NCBI GenBank assembly: GCA_041609895.1
Contig: JBFIPX010000055.1
Location: 1-17,878 of the forward strand
Source: JAHHLP01 sp041609895
Lineage (GTDB): Bacteria; Bacteroidota; Rhodothermia; Rhodothermales; JABDKH01
Length of the DNA: 17,878 nucleotides
Direction: 5' to 3'
How positions within the stretch are numbered: the stretch's first letter is position 1; every line of letters begins with the position of its first letter. Under the pieces are notes generated by a model. It did not search any database. It worked only from the letters and a program-made list of their open reading frames with translations, and was not told the DNA's origin. Of the stretch, positions 1 to 6,586 are shown in pieces. A program made the translations under genes and the position numbers.

Positions 1-881
1 ATCTTTTTGACTCCGCGTCTAGCAACCGCAATATGCTGCAGGTAGTCTTCTTCGCCATCTTTGCCGGAGTCGGGCTCCTTATGGTGCCGAGGGAAAAAGC
101 GGAGCCGTTGATCGGCTTTTTCGATGGGCTGAACGCGCTGGTGATCAAGCTGGTGGAACTCATCATGGTGACCGCTCCCCTTGGGGTGTTCGCGTTGCTG
201 GCAGATACGATTAATTCTGTTGCCCGTGACAACATCAATGAGGTAGGCGAACTGCTCGCCGCCCTCGGGTACTACTGCCTGGCCGTAGTAATCGGTCTGG
301 TCATCCACGGTGCAGTGACCTATCCGACACTCTTGAAGATCTTTACGCCTGTCAAGCTCGGGAGGTTTTTTTCGGGTATTAGCCCGGCGCAGCTCGTCGC
401 CTTTTCGACCTCGTCCAGCGGCGCCACTCTGCCGGTGACCATGGAAGTCACGGAGAAGAATCTGGGGGTTTCTGAGGAGGTTTCGTCGTTCGTGCTTCCC
501 CTCGGCGCGACTATCAACATGGACGGGACGGCGCTCTACCAAGCTATCGCTGCCGTATTTATCGCCCAAACCTTGGGTATGGGTCTCGACCTCGCGGCAC
601 AACTCACGATCGTCTTTACGGCACTTCTGGCTTCAATCGGGACCGCAGCCGTCCCGAGCGCGGGCATTGTCATGCTCGTGATTATACTGGAGGCAGTTGG
701 TGTGCCAAGTCAGGGGATCGCCCTGATTCTGGGCGTCGACCGGATCCTGGACATGCTCCGAACCGTTGTGAATGTCACCGGCGACGCCACGGTTGCCACC
801 CTGGTTGCTACCAGCGAAGACCAGATCGACCTGAGTGTCTATGGTGCCGCAGCTCCCGTTCCCACGGTGTCCGGCGGGTAA
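1..881 (+). CDS. Dicarboxylate/amino acid:cation symporter (DAACS family), 5' truncated by window edge
   Basis: The reading frame is open from the window edge (first whole codon at 3), so the N-terminal transmembrane helices are missing; about 292 residues are visible. The visible part has the whole transport core of the glutamate/dicarboxylate symporter fold. The serine-rich hairpin-1 STSSSGATLPVTM is at fragment residues 135-147, the cation/substrate NMDGT motif at 172-176, the hairpin-2 loop GTAAVPSAG at 213-221, and the TM8 substrate-binding stretch starting DRILDMLRT at about 246 and ending NVTGDATVA. The family couples uptake of aspartate, glutamate or C4-dicarboxylates across the inner membrane to Na+ or H+. 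The substrate cannot be fixed from sequence alone. The tail after TM8 is short and ends in a Pro/Val-rich segment. The downstream TPR frame begins inside or just after this gene. Family assignment is very secure; gene name and substrate are not. Confidence 0.95.
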   Translation, partial: LFDSASSNRNMLQVVFFAIFAGVGLLMVPREKAEPLIGFFDGLNALVIKLVELIMVTAPLGVFALLADTINSVARDNINEVGELLAALGYYCLAVVIGLVIHGAVTYPTLLKIFTPVKLGRFFSGISPAQLVAFSTSSSGATLPVTMEVTEKNLGVSEEVSSFVLPLGATINMDGTALYQAIAAVFIAQTLGMGLDLAAQLTIVFTALLASIGTAAVPSAGIVMLVIILEAVGVPSQGIALILGVDRILDMLRTVVNVTGDATVATLVATSEDQIDLSVYGAAAPVPTVSGG

Positions 882-2508
882 GTTCGGTGACCTGCGTCCC
901 GCGGTCGCGACGATTTCGAAAAGGGAGAATCAGACGAGTAGTCCAGCGCCCTTGCTTTTCCGAAAGTTTGCTCCATACCTGAGTGCGCTATTCCTTGTTA
1001 CCGCACTCGCAGAGTTTCGGCCCGCTAACCGCGCCGTGATCGATGCGCAGCCGGGACCCATGCTCATCACGAGTGAGCCGTCGGCTGAACTGTTGGCAAG
1101 CGGGCGGTCGAAGCTTCTTGGCTTCCGCATCGCCGACGCTGAAGAGATCTTCCAGCGCCTGGCGACCCGCAGTGACGGTCGAGCAGCCGGCTACTTCCAT
1201 CTCACATCCGCAGCTCTGCTTAAACTGCTGGTCTCGGACAGGCCGGAATTCTACAAAGAATTCTACGAACGATCGGATGCGTTGAGAGACATCCTGGACA
1301 CGCTTCCCAACTCGGAGTGGAGGTCGTTTTTTGAAGCTGAGGTCACGTTGCAGAGGGCCGTCGTCCGAGCAAAGGACGGCAGTTATCTGCGTGCCGCCTA
1401 TGCCGGTCGCAAGGCCTACCGTTCATACAAGAGCCTGGTCCAATCTTCGCCGGACCTCGATGACGCGTACAAGGGGCTCGGAATACTGCAGATGGCGGTG
1501 GGTTCCATGCCGAGCTTCTACCGAACATTTCTAGGTGTTCTGGGGGTAAGCGGAACCGTCGACGAGGGCCTGGCCAATCTCAATCGTTCCGCCGACCATA
1601 GTTTGTTTGGCCGCGAGGAGTCGATCATCGTGCTAAGCCTCTTCGACATCGTCATGGACACCGACCGTGGTAACAAGGCACGACTGACGTCACTCTATCG
1701 GAGCAACCCTGGAAGTCCCCTGCTTGCTCACCTTTACGGATTCATGCTATACTCGGATCGCGAGGCGGCCGCAGCGGAACACGTGCTTCGCCCAATTGCT
1801 GAGAGGCATATAGCAGAGGGACATTTTTATGTTGACTATATCGACTTCTTCCTAGGCGATGCACTGTTCAGACAGGACCGCTTTCAGCAGTCCGTCGAGT
1901 ATTTTCAGAGATATCTCGACTCCCATCGCGGGCCAGCACTGAAGGCAACGGCCTCGCATAGGATGGGTCTCGCGTTGGAAATGATGGGCAACCGGGATGC
2001 AGCCGAAAGCTTCTACGCTGATGTCCGAGCGGCCCGTGAGTTTGACTCAGATAAGGTCGCGAGGCGTTCGGCGGAGAGGTTGCTTTCTGCCCCCATGTCG
2101 GCGACTGAACGAAGGATGCTGCTCGGCAGAAACGCCTTTGACAGCTCGCGCCATGAAAGCGCCTTGGCTATTTTTGCAGAACTTCTTCAGGACCCCGCCA
2201 CAAGTCAGAGCCACCGGGCGGAAGCTGCGTATCGACTGGCGCGCGCGTATCACATCGTCGGACGTCTTGACGACGCCCTCGATGCGTACAACGAGTCGAT
2301 TAGTATATCGGCGGGCTCCGGCTCGCGTTGGGCGCCTTGGTCGGAGTACTACTCTGGAAAAGCCCACGAAGAGGCCGGACGATCCGTCGAGGCCAGAGCG
2401 GCGTATTTGAGAGCTTCCGCATACCCAGGCGATTTCGACTATCACCAGGCGTTAGAGAAGAATGCAAAGCTGGCGCTCGCCGGCTTTGATGAAGGTCCAG
2501 ATTCGTGA
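841..2508 (+). CDS. Exported or membrane-anchored TPR protein with a TTC39/IML2-like motif
   Basis: This is a helical-repeat protein of about 555 residues with no recognised enzymatic motif. From ATG 841, a hydrophobic stretch (FAPYLSALFLVTALAEF, residues 43-59) looks like a signal peptide or membrane anchor. The start is uncertain. GTG 835 and ATG 841 overlap the transporter gene and give an odd 38-residue leader, whereas TTG 952 would put the hydrophobic segment right at the N-terminus (MLFRKFAPYLS). None has a clear Shine-Dalgarno. Residues 210-252 hold a distinctive stretch (YKGLGILQ, GSMPSFYR, LGVLGVSGTVDEGLANL) resembling the signature of eukaryotic TTC39/IML2 TPR proteins. Degenerate TPRs follow in the C-terminal half (about 372-403, 438-487, and a last pair near the end). 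The likely role is scaffolding in the periplasm or at the inner membrane; the partner is unknown. The frame is certain, the function unassigned. Confidence 0.85.
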   Translation: MVPQLPFPRCPAGKFGDLRPAVATISKRENQTSSPAPLLFRKFAPYLSALFLVTALAEFRPANRAVIDAQPGPMLITSEPSAELLASGRSKLLGFRIADAEEIFQRLATRSDGRAAGYFHLTSAALLKLLVSDRPEFYKEFYERSDALRDILDTLPNSEWRSFFEAEVTLQRAVVRAKDGSYLRAAYAGRKAYRSYKSLVQSSPDLDDAYKGLGILQMAVGSMPSFYRTFLGVLGVSGTVDEGLANLNRSADHSLFGREESIIVLSLFDIVMDTDRGNKARLTSLYRSNPGSPLLAHLYGFMLYSDREAAAAEHVLRPIAERHIAEGHFYVDYIDFFLGDALFRQDRFQQSVEYFQRYLDSHRGPALKATASHRMGLALEMMGNRDAAESFYADVRAAREFDSDKVARRSAERLLSAPMSATERRMLLGRNAFDSSRHESALAIFAELLQDPATSQSHRAEAAYRLARAYHIVGRLDDALDAYNESISISAGSGSRWAPWSEYYSGKAHEEAGRSVEARAAYLRASAYPGDFDYHQALEKNAKLALAGFDEGPDS

Positions 2509-2536
2509 CAATTTCGAACACATCTTGTACGCGAGG

Positions 2537-2624
2537 GGATGCCGTAGACAGGTTGTTTTTGACCATTGTAGCAGACATTCCTGTCCCTTCTTGAGTCTCA
2601 TTCCTGAACGGGCCCGCGGCATCC
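2537..2624. repeat. Nested inverted repeat in the 320-base gap after the TPR gene
   Basis: The gap 2509-2828 has no convincing gene on either strand. Within it, GGATGCCG (2537-2544) is perfectly complementary to CGGCATCC (2617-2624). Nested inside, GACAGG (2547-2552) is complementary to CCTGTC (2580-2585). A transcript of either strand could fold into an 8-bp basal stem with a 6-bp inner stem, leaving about 30 bases for a further arm. There is no U-run beside it, so it does not look like an intrinsic terminator of the TPR gene. It could be the core of a small RNA, a 3'-UTR element, or a chance pairing. Bases 2625-2790 show nothing I recognise. Confidence 0.3.
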
Positions 2625-2796
2625 GTCCTATTTAGGCAAGAGGATAATGGTGCTAACGGGTGCTGTCGGACGTTCCTGGTCAGCGCCACGCAAGTGAAGT
2701 CCGATTGGCACTATGTTGGCGTAGGTGAAATGTGTCGCTAGACGACGAAGGATGAGTTGCAGTTGGCTCACGTGCCAAACGGTAATGCGCAACAAA

Positions 2797-2822
2797 CCCT
2801 GAACCGCTCGCGCGGTTCAGGG
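2797..2822 (-). terminator. Intrinsic terminator of tRNA-Arg
   Basis: CCCTGAACCG (2797-2806) pairs perfectly with CGGTTCAGGG (2813-2822). One further C-G pair inside makes an 11-bp GC-rich stem closed by a four-base loop. Read on the minus strand the hairpin starts 6 bases after the tRNA discriminator base and is followed by TTTGTTG, a short interrupted U-tract. On the plus strand there is no U-tract, so it is assigned to the tRNA transcript. Confidence 0.7.
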
Positions 2823-2828
2823 TCAATG

Positions 2829-2902
2829 CGCGCTTGGGAGGATTCGAACCCCCGGCCTTTGGAACCGGAATCCAACGCTCTATCCAACTGAGCTACAAGC
2901 GC
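2829..2902 (-). tRNA. tRNA-Arg (anticodon CCG)
   Basis: The minus strand folds into a complete 74-nt cloverleaf. It has a perfect 7-bp acceptor stem (GCGCTTG with CAAGCGC), a D arm with GCTC/GAGC around AGTTGGATA, a 5-bp anticodon stem (TTGGA/TCCAA) with loop TTCCGGT, variable loop AGGCC, and a T arm GGGGG/CCTCC around TTCGAAT. The loop centre gives anticodon CCG (plus-strand 2866-2868), reading the arginine codon CGG. The base after the acceptor stem is G, followed by CATTG, so the 3' CCA is not encoded and must be added by the CCA-adding enzyme. It appears to be a single-gene transcript with its own terminator immediately downstream. No promoter could be confidently assigned in 2903-2960. 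Confidence 0.97.
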
Positions 2903-3011
2903 GTAGCTTTAAAATAGGCACAAAGGTGATTTTTCACATCCATATCAGGCACCAGGACGCGCCATTTCAAATGAAGTCAAGGTGCAAGAGGGCAACGGAG
3001 ACGAGAGGAAT

Positions 3012-3878
3012 ATGGAACGCCATATTATGTGGGCAAAGGTCCACAAATCTTTGCAAAGCGAGCGATACAAGACCTGTGCTACCGGGATGAACGACGCCGA
3101 ACTGATAGCGCACTTCAAGACTAATCCGGAAGAGGCGTACGCGGAGCTGCTTCGTCGCTACTCGGCAACGCTGCTGCGAATGATACGGCGCTTCATGCAC
3201 GACCAGGATGACGTAATGGAGGTCTATACCGCCGTCTGCGAAAGACTTCGCGCAAAGGACTTCCGCGCTCTTCGAAGATTTCGCATAACGAATGAGCTCA
3301 CGCCGTGGTTGAGCGTAGTCGTTGCCAACGCGTGCCGGGATCGTTTCCGCAAACTCAAGGCTGTTTCCGTGCCGAAATCGGTACTCTCGAAGCTAGACGA
3401 CACTGAGAAACTCATCTTCAAGTATTACTTCCAGCGTCGACTTGGGCACGAGGAAATAGCCGAAACGGTAAAAGGAAAGCACGATCTCGATTGCACGCCG
3501 TATGACGTGTCACTTGCGATTGACAAGATCAATGGCTTGCTGAGCATCAACAAGAGATGGCACCTTCTGATGGCCCTCAATCAGAACGCGGCCGCGCCGT
3601 CAATCGAGGACTTGCGAGAGGTTGGTTTTGAGGCAAGGTCACCGGATCGAGCCGACCCGTCCGAAGAAGATGAGGTTCGCATGGAAACGCTGGACAAGCT
3701 GAACGAGGCATTGGAGTCGCTCGATGCCGAAGATCAATTGCTTGTCTTGCTACGCTTTGAGCACGGGATGAAGGCCTCGGAGATCGCCAAGGCAATGTCG
3801 ATTGAGGACCACAAGTACGTGTACACGCGGCTTCGAACGGTCACAAACCGTCTGCGGCGAACGATGGACCAGGCGTAG
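3012..3878 (+). CDS. Divergent sigma-70 family RNA polymerase sigma factor with two HTH segments
   Basis: This looks like an alternative sigma factor of 288 residues, longer than the usual ECF sigma (about 180-200). Region 2 lies at about 41-114 (AYAELLRRYSATLLR onward, DDVMEVYTAVCERL, then TPWLSVVVANACRDRFRK), the part that binds the polymerase clamp and melts the -10 element. A C-terminal region-4 helix-turn-helix is at about 231-283 (LNEALESLDAEDQLLVLLRF, ASEIAKAMSI, then an Arg-rich recognition region). Between them, residues 125-153 (LDDTEKLIFKYYFQ, RRLGHEEIAETV) form a second region-4-like HTH. ATG 3012 is chosen because AGAGG (3004-3008) and GGAG (2997-3000) precede it. GTG 2982 extends the frame, and ATG 3087 would start just before region 2. 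No anti-sigma gene follows; a structured leader and the CPBP gene do. The family is fairly sure, the regulon unknown. Confidence 0.85.
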   Translation: MERHIMWAKVHKSLQSERYKTCATGMNDAELIAHFKTNPEEAYAELLRRYSATLLRMIRRFMHDQDDVMEVYTAVCERLRAKDFRALRRFRITNELTPWLSVVVANACRDRFRKLKAVSVPKSVLSKLDDTEKLIFKYYFQRRLGHEEIAETVKGKHDLDCTPYDVSLAIDKINGLLSINKRWHLLMALNQNAAAPSIEDLREVGFEARSPDRADPSEEDEVRMETLDKLNEALESLDAEDQLLVLLRFEHGMKASEIAKAMSIEDHKYVYTRLRTVTNRLRRTMDQA

Positions 3879-3881
3879 AAC

Positions 3882-4002
3882 ACGCCGGAGAACCTGAGAC
3901 GATTGGTTGGGTTCATGGATCGCCGACCCACCCGGCGTAATCTTCGCACAACAAGGTCGGCCAACTGGGCTACGCAATCCACATACGTCGTACCGCGTAG
4001 CC
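3882..4002 (+). promoter_or_regulatory. Structured leader with alternative stems ahead of the CPBP-DUF2007-cdsA block
   Basis: The 142-base gap between the sigma factor and the CPBP gene contains four perfect inverted repeats. Stem 1 pairs ACGCCGG (3882-3888) with CCGGCGT (3932-3938) and encloses TGGGT (3908-3912) with ACCCA (3926-3930). Stem 2 pairs GCCGACC (3922-3928) with GGTCGGC (3955-3961). It shares bases with the inner pair of stem 1 and crosses the outer one, so stems 1 and 2 exclude each other or form a pseudoknot. Stem 3 pairs GGCTACGC (3968-3975) with GCGTAGCC (3995-4002) and ends 6 bases before the AGGA Shine-Dalgarno (4009-4012) of GTG 4021. This resembles an attenuator or riboswitch layout, but I recognise no known aptamer and there is no U-tract. 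Confidence 0.4.
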
Positions 4003-4020
4003 GAATACAGGACCTGAATT

Positions 4021-5043
4021 GTGACTGACTACCAACCCGAGAACGGCTTGACATATCTAGTCGATCCGTGGCGAAGCAAACCGATAGTTTTGAACGGCAG
4101 GCTGGAGCGAGCCGGCTTCCCGCCTTGGCTGACCGCGATCCTCGTGCTGTTTGTCGCCTTGATACTCTTTCAGGTCGTAATTGCGCCGATCGCGACGGTT
4201 GGTCTCCTCCTCGGCTCCGGCACTCCGATTGATGAACTGCTGCCCGCGTTGGCGACTCTGGTCACCGAACACACCAAGCTATTGCTCATCGCGAATACGA
4301 TTGGCCAGGTCTTCGCGCTCGCGATACCGACTATCCTGATCGCCATGCTTCATACGCGACAGGTGGGTCCATTCCTGAGGCTCAGGGGCGTCGAAACAAA
4401 ATTGCTGCTCCTCTCGGTGGCTGCACTGGCCGGCCTCTTTCCGGTGGTCCAGTGGCTCGGAGAAATCAACAGCACGATTCCGGTGCCAGAGTTCATCCGA
4501 GAATTCGAGAAACTGATGCTGGAGCCAATCGAGCGGCTGCTCAAGGAGCCCGGAATGCTTGGATTCAACATCGCAATGATTGCACTGACGCCCGCGATCT
4601 GCGAGGAAATTTTGTTTAGGGGTTACGTTCAGCGGCAGGCGGAGAGAAGCATGGGCGTGACGTGGGGTATTGTATTGACAGGCCTGGTATTCGGCGCCTA
4701 CCATCTTCAGATTACGAAATTCCTGCCGCTTGCCGCCCTCGGCGTATTTCTTGGTTACGTGACCTGGCGCACGGGAAGCCTGATACCTGCGGTGATTGTG
4801 CATCTTGCCAACAACGCGATTGCAATTCTGATTGGTACCTACGCGGCTAACAACGAAAACATCACGTTGGAAGACCTCGAGAATCTCAGCCTCCCGTGGT
4901 ACTTTCTGGTCGCCGGGGTGGCGATATTCGTTAGCGCTGTCTATCTAATGAATCGGCTTGCCAACATTCAGCTTGCCGAGCGCACACAATCGGAAACCGA
5001 CCCGCAGGCTGAGCTGCCTGGAGATCAGGACCATGACGAATAA
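4021..5043 (+). CDS. CPBP family intramembrane metalloprotease (CAAX protease/Abi type)
   Basis: This is a multi-pass inner-membrane protein of 340 residues. The first membrane segment follows residue 36, several more lie up to about 145, and the catalytic CPBP domain occupies roughly 180-275. All three family motifs are intact: EExxxR as E195-E196-R200 (CEEILFRGYVQ), FxxxH as F224-H228 (FGAYHLQ), and HxxxN as H261-N265 (HLANN). In the family these form the glutamyl base and metal-binding site of a membrane-embedded protease (Rce1/Abi2 type). Bacterial members handle lipoprotein or peptide maturation or membrane stress, and the substrate here is unknown. The start is GTG 4021 with AGGA 8 bases upstream. 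The last 11 bases overlap the DUF2007 gene, indicating translational coupling. The acidic, hydrophilic C-terminus is probably cytoplasmic. Confidence 0.93.
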   Translation: MTDYQPENGLTYLVDPWRSKPIVLNGRLERAGFPPWLTAILVLFVALILFQVVIAPIATVGLLLGSGTPIDELLPALATLVTEHTKLLLIANTIGQVFALAIPTILIAMLHTRQVGPFLRLRGVETKLLLLSVAALAGLFPVVQWLGEINSTIPVPEFIREFEKLMLEPIERLLKEPGMLGFNIAMIALTPAICEEILFRGYVQRQAERSMGVTWGIVLTGLVFGAYHLQITKFLPLAALGVFLGYVTWRTGSLIPAVIVHLANNAIAILIGTYAANNENITLEDLENLSLPWYFLVAGVAIFVSAVYLMNRLANIQLAERTQSETDPQAELPGDQDHDE

Positions 5044-5389
5044 ACTCGAAGGCTGGGTAACGGTATTCACTTCAGGAACGGATTACGAAGCGGACCTTGT
5101 TCGCGACCGGTTGGACGACGCCGGACTGTCGGCAGTGATCCTTACACAGCGGGATCACGCATTTAACCTCACCGTGGGAGAGTTGGCAAGTGTGTGCGTA
5201 CTGGTTCCGCCCGAACAGGAGGACGAAGCCCGGTCGATTCTTTCCGCCCGGCCCATTAGCGACGCGGAACTGGAGGCAGCAGCTCTTGCGGCAGATCCTG
5301 ATGCACCGGCAGCGCACGATGAGGAGGAGCAGGCTCGGCTTGACACCGGTATCGACCGGATCAGCTTCGAGGGTCCGGACGGAGAATAG
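5033..5389 (+). CDS. DUF2007 domain small soluble protein
   Basis: This 118-residue protein starts at ATG 5033, inside the end of the CPBP gene, with GGAG (5020-5023) as its Shine-Dalgarno. A longer in-frame reading from further upstream lies wholly within the CPBP coding region and is not supported. Residues 6-70 match the DUF2007 'putative signal transducing protein' fold: EGWVTVFTSGTDYEADLVRDRL, then DAGLSAVIL, then a strand and helix ending VCVLVPPEQEDEARSIL. The C-terminal 45 residues are acidic and Ala/Glu-rich and probably disordered. DUF2007 is a ferredoxin-like alpha/beta domain that often accompanies membrane proteins; its biochemical role is not established. The 11-base overlap with the protease and the short gap to cdsA suggest one operon and perhaps a cytoplasmic regulator of either neighbour. 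The domain call is firm, the function is not. Confidence 0.88.
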   Translation: MTNKLEGWVTVFTSGTDYEADLVRDRLDDAGLSAVILTQRDHAFNLTVGELASVCVLVPPEQEDEARSILSARPISDAELEAAALAADPDAPAAHDEEEQARLDTGIDRISFEGPDGE

Positions 5390-5414
5390 CCAACTTTCCG
5401 GACTGATCGCCAAG

Positions 5415-5484
5415 TAGGTATCGCCACTGATGAGCCTTTCGAACTCTGTCGTTCGAGTACTGACCGCCATTGTGGCGATACCTA
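5415..5484 (+). promoter_or_regulatory. Perfect 13-bp inverted repeat enclosing the cdsA start codon
   Basis: TAGGTATCGCCAC (5415-5427) is the exact reverse complement of GTGGCGATACCTA (5472-5484), and a G-U pair at 5414/5485 would extend it. The 44-base loop holds the cdsA ATG (5430) and a second hairpin: TCGAAC (5439-5444) pairs with GTTCGA (5451-5456). The left arm includes the only purine-rich element upstream of cdsA (AGG, 5416-5418). In the mRNA the Shine-Dalgarno would therefore be buried and the AUG would sit beside the stem. The right arm codes for VAIP and the start of the next residue in the first CdsA helix. The sequence shows the repeat; a role in translation control is inference. 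Confidence 0.45.
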
Positions 5485-6254
5485 TCATGGTCTCGCTGAC
5501 GTGGTTGGGTGGTTGGCCTTTCCTCGTTCTGATGGTAGCCTGCGCTCTGTTGGGGCAAGTCGAATTCTATCAGATGGCAAGCGCTGGCGGCATGACCCCG
5601 CTACGCACTGTGGGACTCATGCTTGGCGTACTGATCGCGATCCGGAGCGTGTTTCCGCTTCCCCTCGCTTTTGGAGCCGTCGCCGTTGCGGTCATGCTCA
5701 TTGCATCGCACCTGTCCGATCGACCGACAAATCCCCCGCAGTCAGTTGCCATCACCCTGTTGGGTATCGTATATCCGACGCTCATGCTGACCTTCATGGT
5801 CGACATCCGGGCCGGAGGAGAGGTGGCAGTGGGCCAGCCAGGCGCCTTTTGGCTTACAATGTCGGTGTTCATACTCGTGTGGGTCTCGGACACAGCGGCA
5901 TACTACGTAGGGCGCGCATTTGGGAAACGGAAGTTGGCACCTCAGATCTCGCCAAATAAGACCTGGGAAGGTGCAATCGGCGGTAGCGTCGGTTCGATCG
6001 CTGCAGCAGTCATCATGGGTTTCACCGTTCTGCCTTTTCTGCCCGTGGAGCACTGCGTCGCGCTAGCCATCATCTGTGGTTCCATCGGCCAGTTGGGGGA
6101 TCTGGCAGAAAGCCGGATCAAGAGGCTGGTCGGAGTCAAGGACTCGGGATCTATCATCCCGGGACACGGTGGGGTGCTTGATCGCTTCGATGCGCTCACA
6201 GTAGTTGCCCCAATAGCATATTTCTACCTGTTTTACGTGGCCGGAGTGCTGTAG
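5430..6254 (+). CDS. cdsA: Phosphatidate cytidylyltransferase (CDP-diglyceride synthase)
   Basis: CdsA makes CDP-diacylglycerol from phosphatidic acid and CTP in the inner membrane, the branch point for all bacterial phospholipid head groups. The protein has 274 residues, about the family's usual length, and is almost wholly hydrophobic helices. The family signature is complete near the C-terminus: S228 x2 K231 R232 x4 K237 D238 x5 P244-G-H-G-G x2 D251-R x D254 (readable as SRIKRLVGVKD then PGHGGVLDRFD). The conserved SDTAAYYVGR segment with D154 and the SPNKTWEG loop (174-181) are also present. It starts at ATG 5430, 40 bases after the DUF2007 stop, in the same direction as the protease and DUF2007 genes, so an operon is likely. 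The start lies inside a long inverted repeat that may limit translation. Confidence 0.97.
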   Translation: MSLSNSVVRVLTAIVAIPIMVSLTWLGGWPFLVLMVACALLGQVEFYQMASAGGMTPLRTVGLMLGVLIAIRSVFPLPLAFGAVAVAVMLIASHLSDRPTNPPQSVAITLLGIVYPTLMLTFMVDIRAGGEVAVGQPGAFWLTMSVFILVWVSDTAAYYVGRAFGKRKLAPQISPNKTWEGAIGGSVGSIAAAVIMGFTVLPFLPVEHCVALAIICGSIGQLGDLAESRIKRLVGVKDSGSIIPGHGGVLDRFDALTVVAPIAYFYLFYVAGVL

Positions 6255-6340
6255 CTGCAGGCCTCTCTCGCGGAGGAACGATTGAATGAGATTCGCTGTA
6301 TACTTTAGCTGCGTTCGTATCCAAACAGTCATGATCTTCG

Positions 6341-6547
6341 ATGGGCATCTTCGTCCCCGGAAGGCGCACGAAGAATCGTCGGTTCTCATACGAGCCACGG
6401 TACTACGATCCTCGCAAAGAGGAGAGTATCCGGCGGCGAATGCGCATTCAGGGTAGAAGCGAGTCAAGGCGGCGGAGATCACCCGCAGGTGCAGTGTATT
6501 TCGCCATACTCCTCCTTCTTGCGCTCTACATTTATACCAGGCTCTGA
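6341..6547 (+). CDS. Small basic single-pass membrane protein ahead of mutL
   Basis: The product is 68 residues. The N-terminal 48 are strongly basic (many Arg), with a core FSYEPRYYDPRKEE at 15-28 followed by a RRRMRI-type charged helix. Residues 50-65 (GAVYFAILLLLALYIY) form one membrane helix near the C-terminus, giving a tail-anchored topology with a positive cytoplasmic face. I recall small proteins with a similar 'Y-x-PRYY' core near mutL in Bacteroidota, sometimes mislabelled riboflavin synthase beta subunit; this is memory, not a search. It starts at ATG 6341 without a Shine-Dalgarno. A possible -10 element TATACT (6299-6304) lies upstream, with no good -35. It ends 39 bases before mutL. 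The function is unknown. The basic N-terminus could touch nucleic acid, acidic lipid or ribosomes. Confidence 0.75.
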   Translation: MGIFVPGRRTKNRRFSYEPRYYDPRKEESIRRRMRIQGRSESRRRRSPAGAVYFAILLLLALYIYTRL

Positions 6548-6586
6548 GCGTTTCAGGTCGCGAACGATAATCCTAAAGCAGCGGCA

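Noticed and set aside
3895..3987. A tRNA-like look on the minus strand (a GTAGCCCAGTTGG D-arm-like stretch followed by a GGTCGGCGATCC T-arm-like stretch)
   Set aside because: No acceptor stem pairs, the D stem does not close, and the T loop lacks TTCGA; the resemblance is partial and the region is better described by its inverted repeats.
6299..6304. TATACT as a promoter -10 for the small protein-mutL-tilS unit
   Set aside because: There is no acceptable -35 at 16-18 bases, and the Bacteroidota-type TTTG element is also missing at its spacing; mentioned only as a possibility in the gene entry.
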